A stretch of DNA of 6,311 nt from contig JAHEMP010000143.1 of the NCBI GenBank assembly GCA_024643585.1, positions 1 to 6,311 of the forward strand, in the 5' to 3' direction. Both the position numbers and the translations under genes were made by a program. Source of the stretch: Crocinitomicaceae bacterium. GTDB lineage: Bacteria > Bacteroidota > Bacteroidia > Flavobacteriales_D > Crocinitomicaceae. Of this stretch, positions 1 to 6,125 are shown piece by piece. Numbering within the stretch: position 1 is the first letter of the stretch; each line of letters starts with the position of its first letter. The notes under the pieces are model-generated. The model searched no databases and had not been told where the DNA came from. It was given only the letters and a program-made list of their open reading frames with translations.

Positions 1-1
1 T

Positions 2-196
2 GCCGGACCAGATAAAGATGTTTATGTCAATGTTGGTGACAATATTGCTCCGGGACAAACAGTTTGTATCATTGAGGCGATGAAATTGTTCAATGAAATA
101 GAAGCTGAAATCAGTGGTAAAATTGTCAAAGTTTTAGTTGACGATGCTTCGCCGGTTGAATACGATCAACCATTGTTCTTGGTTGAGCCTGCTTAA
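2..196 (+). CDS. accB: Biotin carboxyl carrier protein of acetyl-CoA carboxylase (C-terminal part)
   Basis: This is the last 64 codons of a gene that begins before the window, ending at TAA 194-196. The visible part is a biotinyl/lipoyl domain. The biotinylation motif EAMKL has its lysine encoded at 83-85 (fragment residue 28), preceded by VCII and followed by FNEIEAEISGKI, the pattern of true AccB proteins. The C-terminus, ending LFLVEPA, is a normal BCCP end, so the gene is intact at this side. In the cytoplasm AccB carries biotin, which AccC carboxylates and the carboxyltransferase then uses to make malonyl-CoA. accC follows after 47 bases, so the two genes are very probably co-transcribed. 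The usual N-terminal half and linker are outside the window. Alternatives such as the carrier domain of propionyl-CoA or pyruvate carboxylase are less likely given the adjacent stand-alone accC. Confidence 0.95.
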   Translation, partial: AGPDKDVYVNVGDNIAPGQTVCIIEAMKLFNEIEAEISGKIVKVLVDDASPVEYDQPLFLVEPA

Positions 197-243
197 GCCA
201 ACGACAAGAATCACAATCCATTTGATAATTAAAAAATTAAGGC

Positions 244-1578
244 ATGTTTAAAAAAATATTGATTGCCAATAGAGGAGAAATAGCCTTGCGTGTCATTCGT
301 ACGTGTAAAGAAATGGGCATCAAAACGGTGGCTGTTTACTCTACTGCAGACAAAGACAGTTTACCTGTTCGTTTTGCGGATGAAGCCGTATGTATTGGAC
401 CGCCACAAAGTTCCAAATCTTACCTTTCCATACCAAATATTATCGCTGCTGCTGAAATAACTAATGCAGACGCGATTCACCCTGGGTATGGTTTCCTTTC
501 AGAAAATGAAAAATTTTCCAAAGTTTGTCAAGAGCATGGTATTAAGTTTATCGGTGCAACACCTGAGCAAATTGCGGGTATGGGCGATAAAGCTTCTGCC
601 AAAGCGACCATGATCAAAGCAGGAGTGCCTTGTATTCCAGGTTCGAAAGGATTGCTGAAGGATGTTGCTGATGCAAAGAAGCAAGCCAAAGAAATAAAGT
701 ATCCCGTTATCATGAAAGCTACTGCAGGTGGCGGTGGTAAAGGAATGCGTATTGTTTGGAAAGAAGAAGATTTAGAAGCGCTTTGGGATTCAGCTCGTCA
801 AGAGTCTGCAGCAGCTTTCGGAAACGATGGTTTGTACATGGAAAAGTACATTGAAGAACCACGTCACATCGAAATACAAATTGCTGGCGATAAATTCGGA
901 AGTGCTTGTCACCTTTCGGAAAGAGATTGCTCCATTCAACGTCGTCACCAAAAATTGGTAGAAGAAACGCCTTCTCCGTTTATGACAGAAGAATTGCGCG
1001 ACAAAATGGGAGAAGCAGCTATAAAAGCAGCTGAAGCCGTGAAATACGAAGGTGTTGGAACAGTAGAATTTTTAGTGGACAAACACCGCAATTTCTACTT
1101 CATGGAAATGAATACACGTATTCAAGTGGAACACACCATTACTGAGGAAGTTATCAATTTCGATTTGATCAAAGAACAAATTAAATTGGCAGCAGGAGAG
1201 AAAATTTCAGGTAAAAATTATTACCCACAAATGCACTCTATCCAATGTCGTATTAACGCGGAAGATCCTGATTACGATTTCAGACCTTCTCCAGGAAAAA
1301 TAACAGATTATCACTGTCCAGGCGGTCATGGAATTCGTATTGATTCGCATGTGCATGCCGGTTACACCATTCCTCCCTACTATGATTCAATGATTTCAAA
1401 ATTAATCGTTGTGGCAAGAACACGTGACGAAGCAATTTTGAAAATGAAACGAGCTCTAGGAGAATACATTATTGAAGGTGTAAAAACAACCATTCCCTTC
1501 CACCAAAAATTGATGGACAATGAAGATTTCAAAAAAGGGAACTTCACAACAAAATTCATGGAGACCTTTGAATATTAA
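244..1578 (+). CDS. accC: Biotin carboxylase subunit of acetyl-CoA carboxylase
   Basis: This complete 444-residue protein is close to the roughly 449 residues usual for AccC. It catalyses ATP-dependent carboxylation of the biotin on AccB with bicarbonate, in the cytoplasm, for fatty-acid synthesis. The N-terminal biotin-carboxylase domain begins MFKKILIANRGEIALR and holds HPGYGFLSEN at residues 79-88. The ATP-grasp domain has the glycine-rich loop GGGGKGMR at 162-169, preceded by K158, then HQK with K237. The metal and catalytic cluster is E275, E288, N290 and R292 in EMNTRIQVEH. The C-terminal domain contains RINAEDP from R336 and PSPGKI. All expected active-site residues are present. Position 166 is Lys where E. 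coli has Arg, a conservative change. The ATG follows an A-rich leader with no clear Shine-Dalgarno, as is usual in Bacteroidetes. A carboxylase for another acyl-CoA is possible but less likely next to this accB. Confidence 0.97.
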   Translation: MFKKILIANRGEIALRVIRTCKEMGIKTVAVYSTADKDSLPVRFADEAVCIGPPQSSKSYLSIPNIIAAAEITNADAIHPGYGFLSENEKFSKVCQEHGIKFIGATPEQIAGMGDKASAKATMIKAGVPCIPGSKGLLKDVADAKKQAKEIKYPVIMKATAGGGGKGMRIVWKEEDLEALWDSARQESAAAFGNDGLYMEKYIEEPRHIEIQIAGDKFGSACHLSERDCSIQRRHQKLVEETPSPFMTEELRDKMGEAAIKAAEAVKYEGVGTVEFLVDKHRNFYFMEMNTRIQVEHTITEEVINFDLIKEQIKLAAGEKISGKNYYPQMHSIQCRINAEDPDYDFRPSPGKITDYHCPGGHGIRIDSHVHAGYTIPPYYDSMISKLIVVARTRDEAILKMKRALGEYIIEGVKTTIPFHQKLMDNEDFKKGNFTTKFMETFEY

Positions 1579-1606
1579 TATTTGGGACTTTAGGACAAAA
1601 TAATTT

Positions 1607-1642
1607 AAAGAGACCTGATTCGGAAACGAATCGGGTCTTTTT
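1607..1642 (+). terminator. Rho-independent terminator after accBC
   Basis: A 12-bp stem (1611-1622 with 1627-1638) contains one T-G wobble and is closed by a GAAA tetraloop at 1623-1626. It is followed by T 1638-1642. The A-rich bases 1607-1610 can pair with that T run, lengthening the stem to about 16 bp and making a partly bidirectional shape. It lies about 30 bases after the accC stop and separates accBC from the patatin gene. Confidence 0.92.
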
Positions 1643-1755
1643 CATTTTCGATAATGATGTTTTCAGCCAAAGTATAGAGAACTAATTTTTACAAGGGTAA
1701 AAGAGCTTAAATTAAATTGAAATCGTAAATTTATCACCTACCAAAAATTAAAAAC

Positions 1756-4125
1756 GTGAAACATATCATATTTGCATTATTTGTAGTCGTAATGTTTACA
1801 TCTTTTTCTCAACAAGGAAAAGACTTGTCGCCCAATGATAAGATTGGCCTATGTCTGAGCGGTGGAGGAGCCAAAGGTCTTGCCCACATCGGAATTTTAA
1901 AGTTAATCGATTCGTTGGGAATAAAAATCGACTACATCACGGGCACAAGTATGGGAAGCGTGATTGGAGGTCTATATGCGGCTGGCTACACTGGAAAACA
2001 AATTGACAGTCTCTCTAGAACAGTAGATTGGGGAATAATCTTGAATCAATATGTTCCTGCCAATGAAATAAATATGGATGAGAAAGATGAATACACCAAA
2101 TACATTGCTGAAATTCCATATTACAATAAGCAATTCAATGTTACTGGTATAATTGAAGGTCAAAGTTTACAAGAACTATTTACACGACTCACAAGGCATG
2201 TCAATCACATAACCGATTTCAATAAACTACCCATTCCATATAGATGCATGGCAGTGGATATATTAACGATGCAACCGGTAGAATTGGCCGAAGGAAATTT
2301 GGCACTAGCCATGCGCAGTAGTATGTCTATTCCTACGGTTTTCAGACCCGTAGAATGGGGCGAATATTTATTGGTTGATGGCGGAGTAATGGTGAATTTT
2401 CCCGTTCAACAATTACAAAAAATGGGCGCAAATTTTATTATCGGCAGTTACACGGGAGGTCGATTAATGAGCGCAAGTGAATTGAACACTATCGATAAAT
2501 TATTGGTGCAAAGTAGCAGTTTCTATGGTATTCAAGAAGCCAAAGACGACATTGAAGCCTGTAATATTTTCAATAACATAACACCAAACATGACAGAATA
2601 TAGTGCTGGTGACTTTAAATTTTCCGATCAAATTATTGATAAAGGGAACGAAGTGGCAACTGTTGTTCGACCTGATTTGATAAAATTGGCAAAAGAGTAC
2701 CACGACTTTCATGGAAATTACCAACGCAAGGCGCTAAAAGTCAGTGATCAATCTTTTCTGGTAAAATCCATACAAATTGAAGGCATTAGTTCGAAAGAGA
2801 AAGAAGACTTTATCTTGAAAAGAATAAATGTTAAACTTGGTGATTCGACCACCTTTGAGGCCTTGGATAAGTCGGTTGTCGATGCCTATTCCAATCGCTA
2901 TTTCTCAAAAGTATATTACAACGTTTATCAAGACTCTACTGGAGCTAGAATTGTTTTACATGCGGTTGAAGATTACAATGCAAGATTTAAAGGTTCCATT
3001 CATTACGACAACATATTTGGAGCTGGAATATTTCTAAACTTCACCCTTCGGAATTATCTAGGCAAAAATTCTCGATTGGTAGTATCGGCGGATTTAGCAG
3101 AATCGTTGAAATTTAAAGTCAACTACCGTAAGTACCTACGATCATCACGTTTTAGCTCATTTACCTCTTACTATAATGAAGATATTCAGCAAAAATTTTA
3201 CACGGCCCAAGGAGGTTTACAAGACACCTATAAAAACAAATACCATGCTGCGTCAACCGCATTATCCTATAACATAAATGTTCCTTCAACTGTTAGTCTT
3301 GGCGCATTATTCGAATATTCTTCTTTGAAACCCGTTTTTGATGATCAATCCCTTAATTCTCTGGTTATTGACAAAGTTGATTGCAACATTTATAGTGCCT
3401 TTCTCAATTATCAAAGAAATACACTTAATAGCTTGTACTACCCGACGAAGGGAAGTCAATTGTTTGTTGAGAATCGCTTAACCTTATCTACAACTGAAAA
3501 GTTTAAAGGCTATTTTACAATTACCGACTCTTTGGGTTTGAACCCTGTAAAATATCCACTTGATCTAAAGTATAAATACAACCCAAGCTATAGAGTTTCT
3601 GTCCTTTTCGATGATTACATTCCGATTCACAAAAAAATAAGTTTAGCCTTTTCCATTAAATCAGGAATTATTGTTCAGGATATATATGAAATACGAGACA
3701 CAAACATAATAACACTTGCCAATGAATCTTCTTTTGCCGAGTATTTTAGCATTGGCGGTATCAACATTACCTCTCGGAATGGAACGGTCGATTTATGGGG
3801 ATACAGAAACGGTGAAATTATTGCCTCCGCCTTCTCTAGTTTGAGACTTGGTTTTCAATGGGAATGTACAAGTAAATTGTTCCTTACTCCGTTTGCAAAT
3901 CTATTTTATAGCTCTACGGACCTGAATGATTTTATCGACAACTTAGGTTATGCTTTTGATTATACAAGTAAAGAACCCACGCAAGCCTTAAATTACCTCA
4001 ATTCTTTTTGCTACGGCTTGAATGTTCGTTACAAAACAGTATTGGGACCAATAAATGTCAATGTTTCGAAAGTTAACAATTTCTCGAAACCAACCGTTTC
4101 CTTGTCTATTGGGTATTATTTGTAG
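1756..4125 (+). CDS. Patatin-like phospholipase with POTRA-like domain and C-terminal outer-membrane beta-barrel (PlpD/FplA-like)
   Basis: This is a complete 789-residue protein. The start is GTG, chosen because it gives a proper signal peptide (MKHIIFALFVVVMF, probable cleavage after S18); the next Met, residue 13, would destroy it. The patatin domain spans about residues 28-320. It has the oxyanion-hole motif SGGGAKG (35-41), the nucleophile S65 in GTSMG (63-67) and the catalytic Asp D208 in DGG (208-210), so the Ser-Asp dyad is intact. A POTRA-like segment covers about 336-406 (VKSIQIEG to HAVED). The remaining 383 or so residues are rich in alternating aromatic and polar strands, as in an Omp85/BamA-type barrel, and end in SLSIGYYL. 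In known type Vd proteins the barrel sits in the outer membrane and the lipase is exported or displayed, cleaving phospholipids. Whether it is released here is unknown. It appears to be a single-gene unit after the accBC terminator. Confidence 0.92.
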   Translation: MKHIIFALFVVVMFTSFSQQGKDLSPNDKIGLCLSGGGAKGLAHIGILKLIDSLGIKIDYITGTSMGSVIGGLYAAGYTGKQIDSLSRTVDWGIILNQYVPANEINMDEKDEYTKYIAEIPYYNKQFNVTGIIEGQSLQELFTRLTRHVNHITDFNKLPIPYRCMAVDILTMQPVELAEGNLALAMRSSMSIPTVFRPVEWGEYLLVDGGVMVNFPVQQLQKMGANFIIGSYTGGRLMSASELNTIDKLLVQSSSFYGIQEAKDDIEACNIFNNITPNMTEYSAGDFKFSDQIIDKGNEVATVVRPDLIKLAKEYHDFHGNYQRKALKVSDQSFLVKSIQIEGISSKEKEDFILKRINVKLGDSTTFEALDKSVVDAYSNRYFSKVYYNVYQDSTGARIVLHAVEDYNARFKGSIHYDNIFGAGIFLNFTLRNYLGKNSRLVVSADLAESLKFKVNYRKYLRSSRFSSFTSYYNEDIQQKFYTAQGGLQDTYKNKYHAASTALSYNINVPSTVSLGALFEYSSLKPVFDDQSLNSLVIDKVDCNIYSAFLNYQRNTLNSLYYPTKGSQLFVENRLTLSTTEKFKGYFTITDSLGLNPVKYPLDLKYKYNPSYRVSVLFDDYIPIHKKISLAFSIKSGIIVQDIYEIRDTNIITLANESSFAEYFSIGGINITSRNGTVDLWGYRNGEIIASAFSSLRLGFQWECTSKLFLTPFANLFYSSTDLNDFIDNLGYAFDYTSKEPTQALNYLNSFCYGLNVRYKTVLGPINVNVSKVNNFSKPTVSLSIGYYL

Positions 4126-4198
4126 TTGCTTTGCTCTTTTTATTATTGAAAAGTGCTGAATACGAATAGCATATCCAATGAATTCGCTAACTTGGTTA

Positions 4199-4226
4199 TT
4201 CGATACGAAACTTCGGTTTCATCGAA
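4199..4226 (+). other. Stem-loop with C(UUCG)G tetraloop between the patatin and membrane-protein genes
   Basis: Bases 4199-4204 pair with 4221-4226 and 4207-4211 pair with 4216-4220. This gives an 11-bp stem with a two-base bulge (AC, 4205-4206) on the 5' side and a TTCG loop closed by C-G, an exceptionally stable RNA tetraloop. No T run follows, so it is not a standard intrinsic terminator. It ends 30 bases before the ATG at 4257 and starts 73 bases after the patatin stop. It could be an mRNA 3'-end stabiliser, a weak terminator, or a structure in the leader of the next gene. Confidence 0.6.
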
Positions 4227-4256
4227 TTGAAATAATAACAATTTAAAAACATACGT

Positions 4257-4694
4257 ATGGAAACTTCAAAAACAAAGGCGCCAAATTGGTATTTGGTAGT
4301 GGCCGTCATTTTACTGTTATGGAATTTAATGGGGCTCCTGTCCTTTTTTGCTCATGTTTTTATTACGGACGAAGTCTTGGCTAGTCTGCCCGAACAAGAG
4401 CGACAATTGTACGACGAATATCCGTTGTGGACCAACCTCATTTTTGCAATAGCGGTTTTTACTGGCTTTGCTGGTGCAATAGGATTAATGGTAAAAAAGA
4501 AATGGGCTCGATTAGCCTTTATTCTTTCTCTTTGCGCCATCGTTCCTCAAATGATTCACAACCTCTTTTTTACGAAATCCATGGAAGTTTATGGAACGGC
4601 AGAAGCGGTAAGCATGCCGATTATAGTGGTTGTTTTCGGTATATTATCTATTTGGTTTACCAATTATTCTATTAAAAAGAATTGGTTAAATTAA
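4257..4694 (+). CDS. Conserved four-helix membrane protein of unknown function
   Basis: This is a complete 145-residue inner-membrane protein with four predicted hydrophobic helices at about residues 11-34, 58-79, 84-106 and 117-137. A polar loop between helices 1 and 2 contains LASLPEQERQLYDEYPLW, which resembles a group of short Bacteroidetes membrane proteins often labelled 'sugar transporter' without solid support. Helix 2 is followed by a KKKW motif (80-83), and the C-terminus is basic (IKKNWLN), suggesting these ends face the cytoplasm. No catalytic or ligand-binding residues are recognisable. The ATG lies in an A-rich context with no Shine-Dalgarno. The VOC gene begins 24 bases after the stop, so the two are probably co-transcribed. 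I do not assign a function; the family resemblance is from memory. Confidence 0.85.
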   Translation: METSKTKAPNWYLVVAVILLLWNLMGLLSFFAHVFITDEVLASLPEQERQLYDEYPLWTNLIFAIAVFTGFAGAIGLMVKKKWARLAFILSLCAIVPQMIHNLFFTKSMEVYGTAEAVSMPIIVVVFGILSIWFTNYSIKKNWLN

Positions 4695-4718
4695 TGTTCG
4701 GTTCAAACGCATTTACTT

Positions 4719-5132
4719 ATGAGTAACGATAACAATTCTGATAAAAAAACGCCAAAAGTAATTGGGATTGGCGGAATTTTCTTTTTTTCTGACGATTTAA
4801 ATGAAACCAAGGAATGGTACACTAAAAATTTGGGGATAGAAATAAACGATTGGGGATCTTCTAGTTTTGATTCCCGAAATATAAACCGTCCCGATGAAAT
4901 TAATTCCCTTCAATGGAGCCCTTTTAAAAAAGGAGACGACTATTTTTCTCCCTCTCAAAAAGATTTTATGATCAACTATAGAGTTCAAAACATAGACGGT
5001 TTACTCGAAAAATTTCGGGCGAACGGGGTAAAAGTTCTTGATGAAATCCAAACCTATGAATACGGTAAGTTCTTGCACATAATGGACGATCAAGGGAACA
5101 AAATAGAACTTTGGGAACCTGTGAATAGCTAG
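4719..5132 (+). CDS. VOC family (glyoxalase/bleomycin-resistance fold) protein
   Basis: This is a complete 137-residue cytoplasmic protein, about the size of a single-module VOC protein with two beta-alpha-beta-beta-beta repeats. Module 1 runs from VIGIGGIFFFSDDL (about residue 14), with the helix and turn TKEWYTKNLGIEI. Module 2 begins at DFMINYRVQNIDGLLEKF and ends with the family signature GNKIELWEP (126-134). The first strand has Gly where metal-dependent members usually carry a His or Gln ligand. E130 in the last strand, and possibly H120, could still be ligands, so metal use and substrate cannot be predicted. The family includes glyoxalases, dioxygenases and antibiotic-binding proteins, and most small Bacteroidetes members of this type are uncharacterised. 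It follows the four-helix membrane protein gene by 24 bases and probably shares its transcript. Confidence 0.9.
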   Translation: MSNDNNSDKKTPKVIGIGGIFFFSDDLNETKEWYTKNLGIEINDWGSSSFDSRNINRPDEINSLQWSPFKKGDDYFSPSQKDFMINYRVQNIDGLLEKFRANGVKVLDEIQTYEYGKFLHIMDDQGNKIELWEPVNS

Positions 5133-5169
5133 TAAAAACCAACTGCTTTCGGCCATATTCACTCGCATA

Positions 5170-5194
5170 CCAAGTTGCGTTATACGCAACTTGG
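5170..5194. repeat. Perfect 25-base palindrome (11-bp arms, 3-base loop)
   Basis: The arms CCAAGTTGCGT (5170-5180) and ACGCAACTTGG (5184-5194) are exact reverse complements around the loop TAT. It lies 38 bases after the VOC stop. It is followed by AAAACTTCTCTT rather than a T run, and on the other strand no T run follows either. It may be the transcript end of the membrane-protein/VOC unit in an atypical form, a dispersed intergenic repeat, or a protein-binding site. Only one copy is present in this window. Confidence 0.7.
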
Positions 5195-5275
5195 AAAACT
5201 TCTCTTACTCAAATCGATTATACTTCTTGTGTTTTTTGCAATAGGTTTACATCATAAACTTAAAAACACAATAGT

Positions 5276-5998
5276 ATGAAAACTTCAATTACATTATCAA
5301 TGGTCGCTATGTTCTTTATGACGAGCGAAATTCAAGCACAAAGCTTTAGTGTTAAAGCTGGCGGTAGTCTTAATCAAATTACCGATATAGTGGAAAGTTC
5401 CACCCAACAAGAGCCCGGTTACAAATCTGAGTCTAAAAACGGTTATTCACCTGGATTTACAATCAGTGGTGCTTATGAATATGCTTTTACAGACAATTTT
5501 AGTCTTGCAACAGGCTTAACCTTTCGTCAAGCAGGTGGTAGATTTTCAATGGAAGAATCGTATACAAGTCCGTTCGAATCTTATGACTTGAAATATGACG
5601 CTAAAATTACAACCTATCATCTTGAAATTCCTTTGTTCCTTAAGGCTGGATTTATGGCTGGAAATGCGAAAATTTATGGGCTTTTTGGAGGATTTGGCAA
5701 TTATTCACTAAGCGGAAAGTATCGCACCGAGACAGAATATAATATGTCTGACAGTTTTGGAAATACCTATTCTGGTAATGAATCCGATTCTGACAGATTT
5801 GACATTGGTTCAAACGAAGATAAAGATGATATGGTCGCTTTTAATTACGGCATCATTCCTGGCATTGGTGTTCAATATAAAAATATTCAAATTGAAGCTA
5901 CGTACAACATAGGTTTGAATCCCGTTTTTCACCAAAGTGATGAGGACAACAAAATGCGCAGCATCAATTTAACAATCGGCTATGTTTTCGGGAAATAG
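5276..5998 (+). CDS. Outer-membrane beta-barrel protein (porin-like, OMP_b-brl_2 type)
   Basis: This is a complete 240-residue protein. A Sec signal peptide covers residues 1-21 (MKTSITLSMVAMFFMT, cleavage after IQA), and the mature chain starts QSFSVKAGG. The rest consists of alternating strands: about 23-31, 60-70, 75-86, 112-126 (YHLEIPLFLKAGF, typical of this barrel family), 131-142, 188-200, 202-211 and 228-238, ending TIGYVFGK. This fits a small barrel of about eight strands in the outer membrane. Two polar stretches (40-58 and 150-185) would be surface loops; the second is strongly acidic (E169 to D185). The function is unknown, since these proteins range from structural components to adhesion or stress proteins. 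The gene stands alone, with the palindrome upstream and a terminator downstream. Confidence 0.88.
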   Translation: MKTSITLSMVAMFFMTSEIQAQSFSVKAGGSLNQITDIVESSTQQEPGYKSESKNGYSPGFTISGAYEYAFTDNFSLATGLTFRQAGGRFSMEESYTSPFESYDLKYDAKITTYHLEIPLFLKAGFMAGNAKIYGLFGGFGNYSLSGKYRTETEYNMSDSFGNTYSGNESDSDRFDIGSNEDKDDMVAFNYGIIPGIGVQYKNIQIEATYNIGLNPVFHQSDEDNKMRSINLTIGYVFGK

Positions 5999-6030
5999 AA
6001 AACCTTTTTACAAGTATTAATTCACCTTAC

Positions 6031-6058
6031 GGCTCTTGAGAAATCAGGAGCCTTTTTT
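6031..6058 (+). terminator. Rho-independent terminator after the barrel-protein gene
   Basis: A 9-bp stem (6031-6039 GGCTCTTGA with 6044-6052 TCAGGAGCC, one T-G wobble) is closed by a GAAA tetraloop and followed by six T residues at 6053-6058. It starts 33 bases after the stop codon at 5998. The design matches the accBC terminator. Confidence 0.93.
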
Positions 6059-6125
6059 AATTCATAAAAAGGGGCGAATTAATTAAACTTTTTCCTTAAT
6101 TTAATAGGAGCATACAAAAAATCAA

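Noticed and set aside
499..713. Two overlapping minus-strand open frames of 61 codons inside accC
   Set aside because: They lie opposite a strongly conserved enzyme gene, have no recognisable domain and no leader of their own; shadows of accC.
1972..2724. Minus-strand open frames of 63 and 74 codons inside the patatin gene
   Set aside because: They are antisense to the patatin domain, which is well supported by motifs; composition is what reverse translation of AT-rich coding sequence gives.
2828..3037. Plus-strand 69-codon frame in a different phase inside the patatin-barrel gene
   Set aside because: It overlaps the POTRA-like and early barrel segment, whose frame is continuous and explained; no sign of a frameshift.
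4250..4259. Ten-base palindrome CATACGTATG covering the start codon at 4257
   Set aside because: Palindromes of this length are expected several times by chance in a window of this size.
4352..4675. Alternative frames on both strands over the four-helix membrane protein gene
   Set aside because: The membrane-protein frame has coherent helices, a start with a leader and correct spacing to the next gene; the others lack any of these.
4797..5189. Minus-strand frames of 62-63 codons over the VOC gene and its downstream palindrome
   Set aside because: They oppose a clear VOC protein and show no domain; the second runs through the palindrome, which argues against coding.
5170..5194. Palindrome as an integron attC recombination site
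   Set aside because: GTTATAC resembles but does not match the GTTRRRY core, no paired core with opposite orientation is seen at the other end, and there is no integrase or cassette array in view.
5242..5249. TAGGTTTA as a Bacteroidetes -7 box (TAnnTTTG) ahead of the barrel gene
   Set aside because: The last base does not match and the nearest upstream TTG (5227-5229) is only 12 bases away, too close for a -33 element. A similar partial match at 1726-1733 before the patatin gene fails for the same kind of reason.
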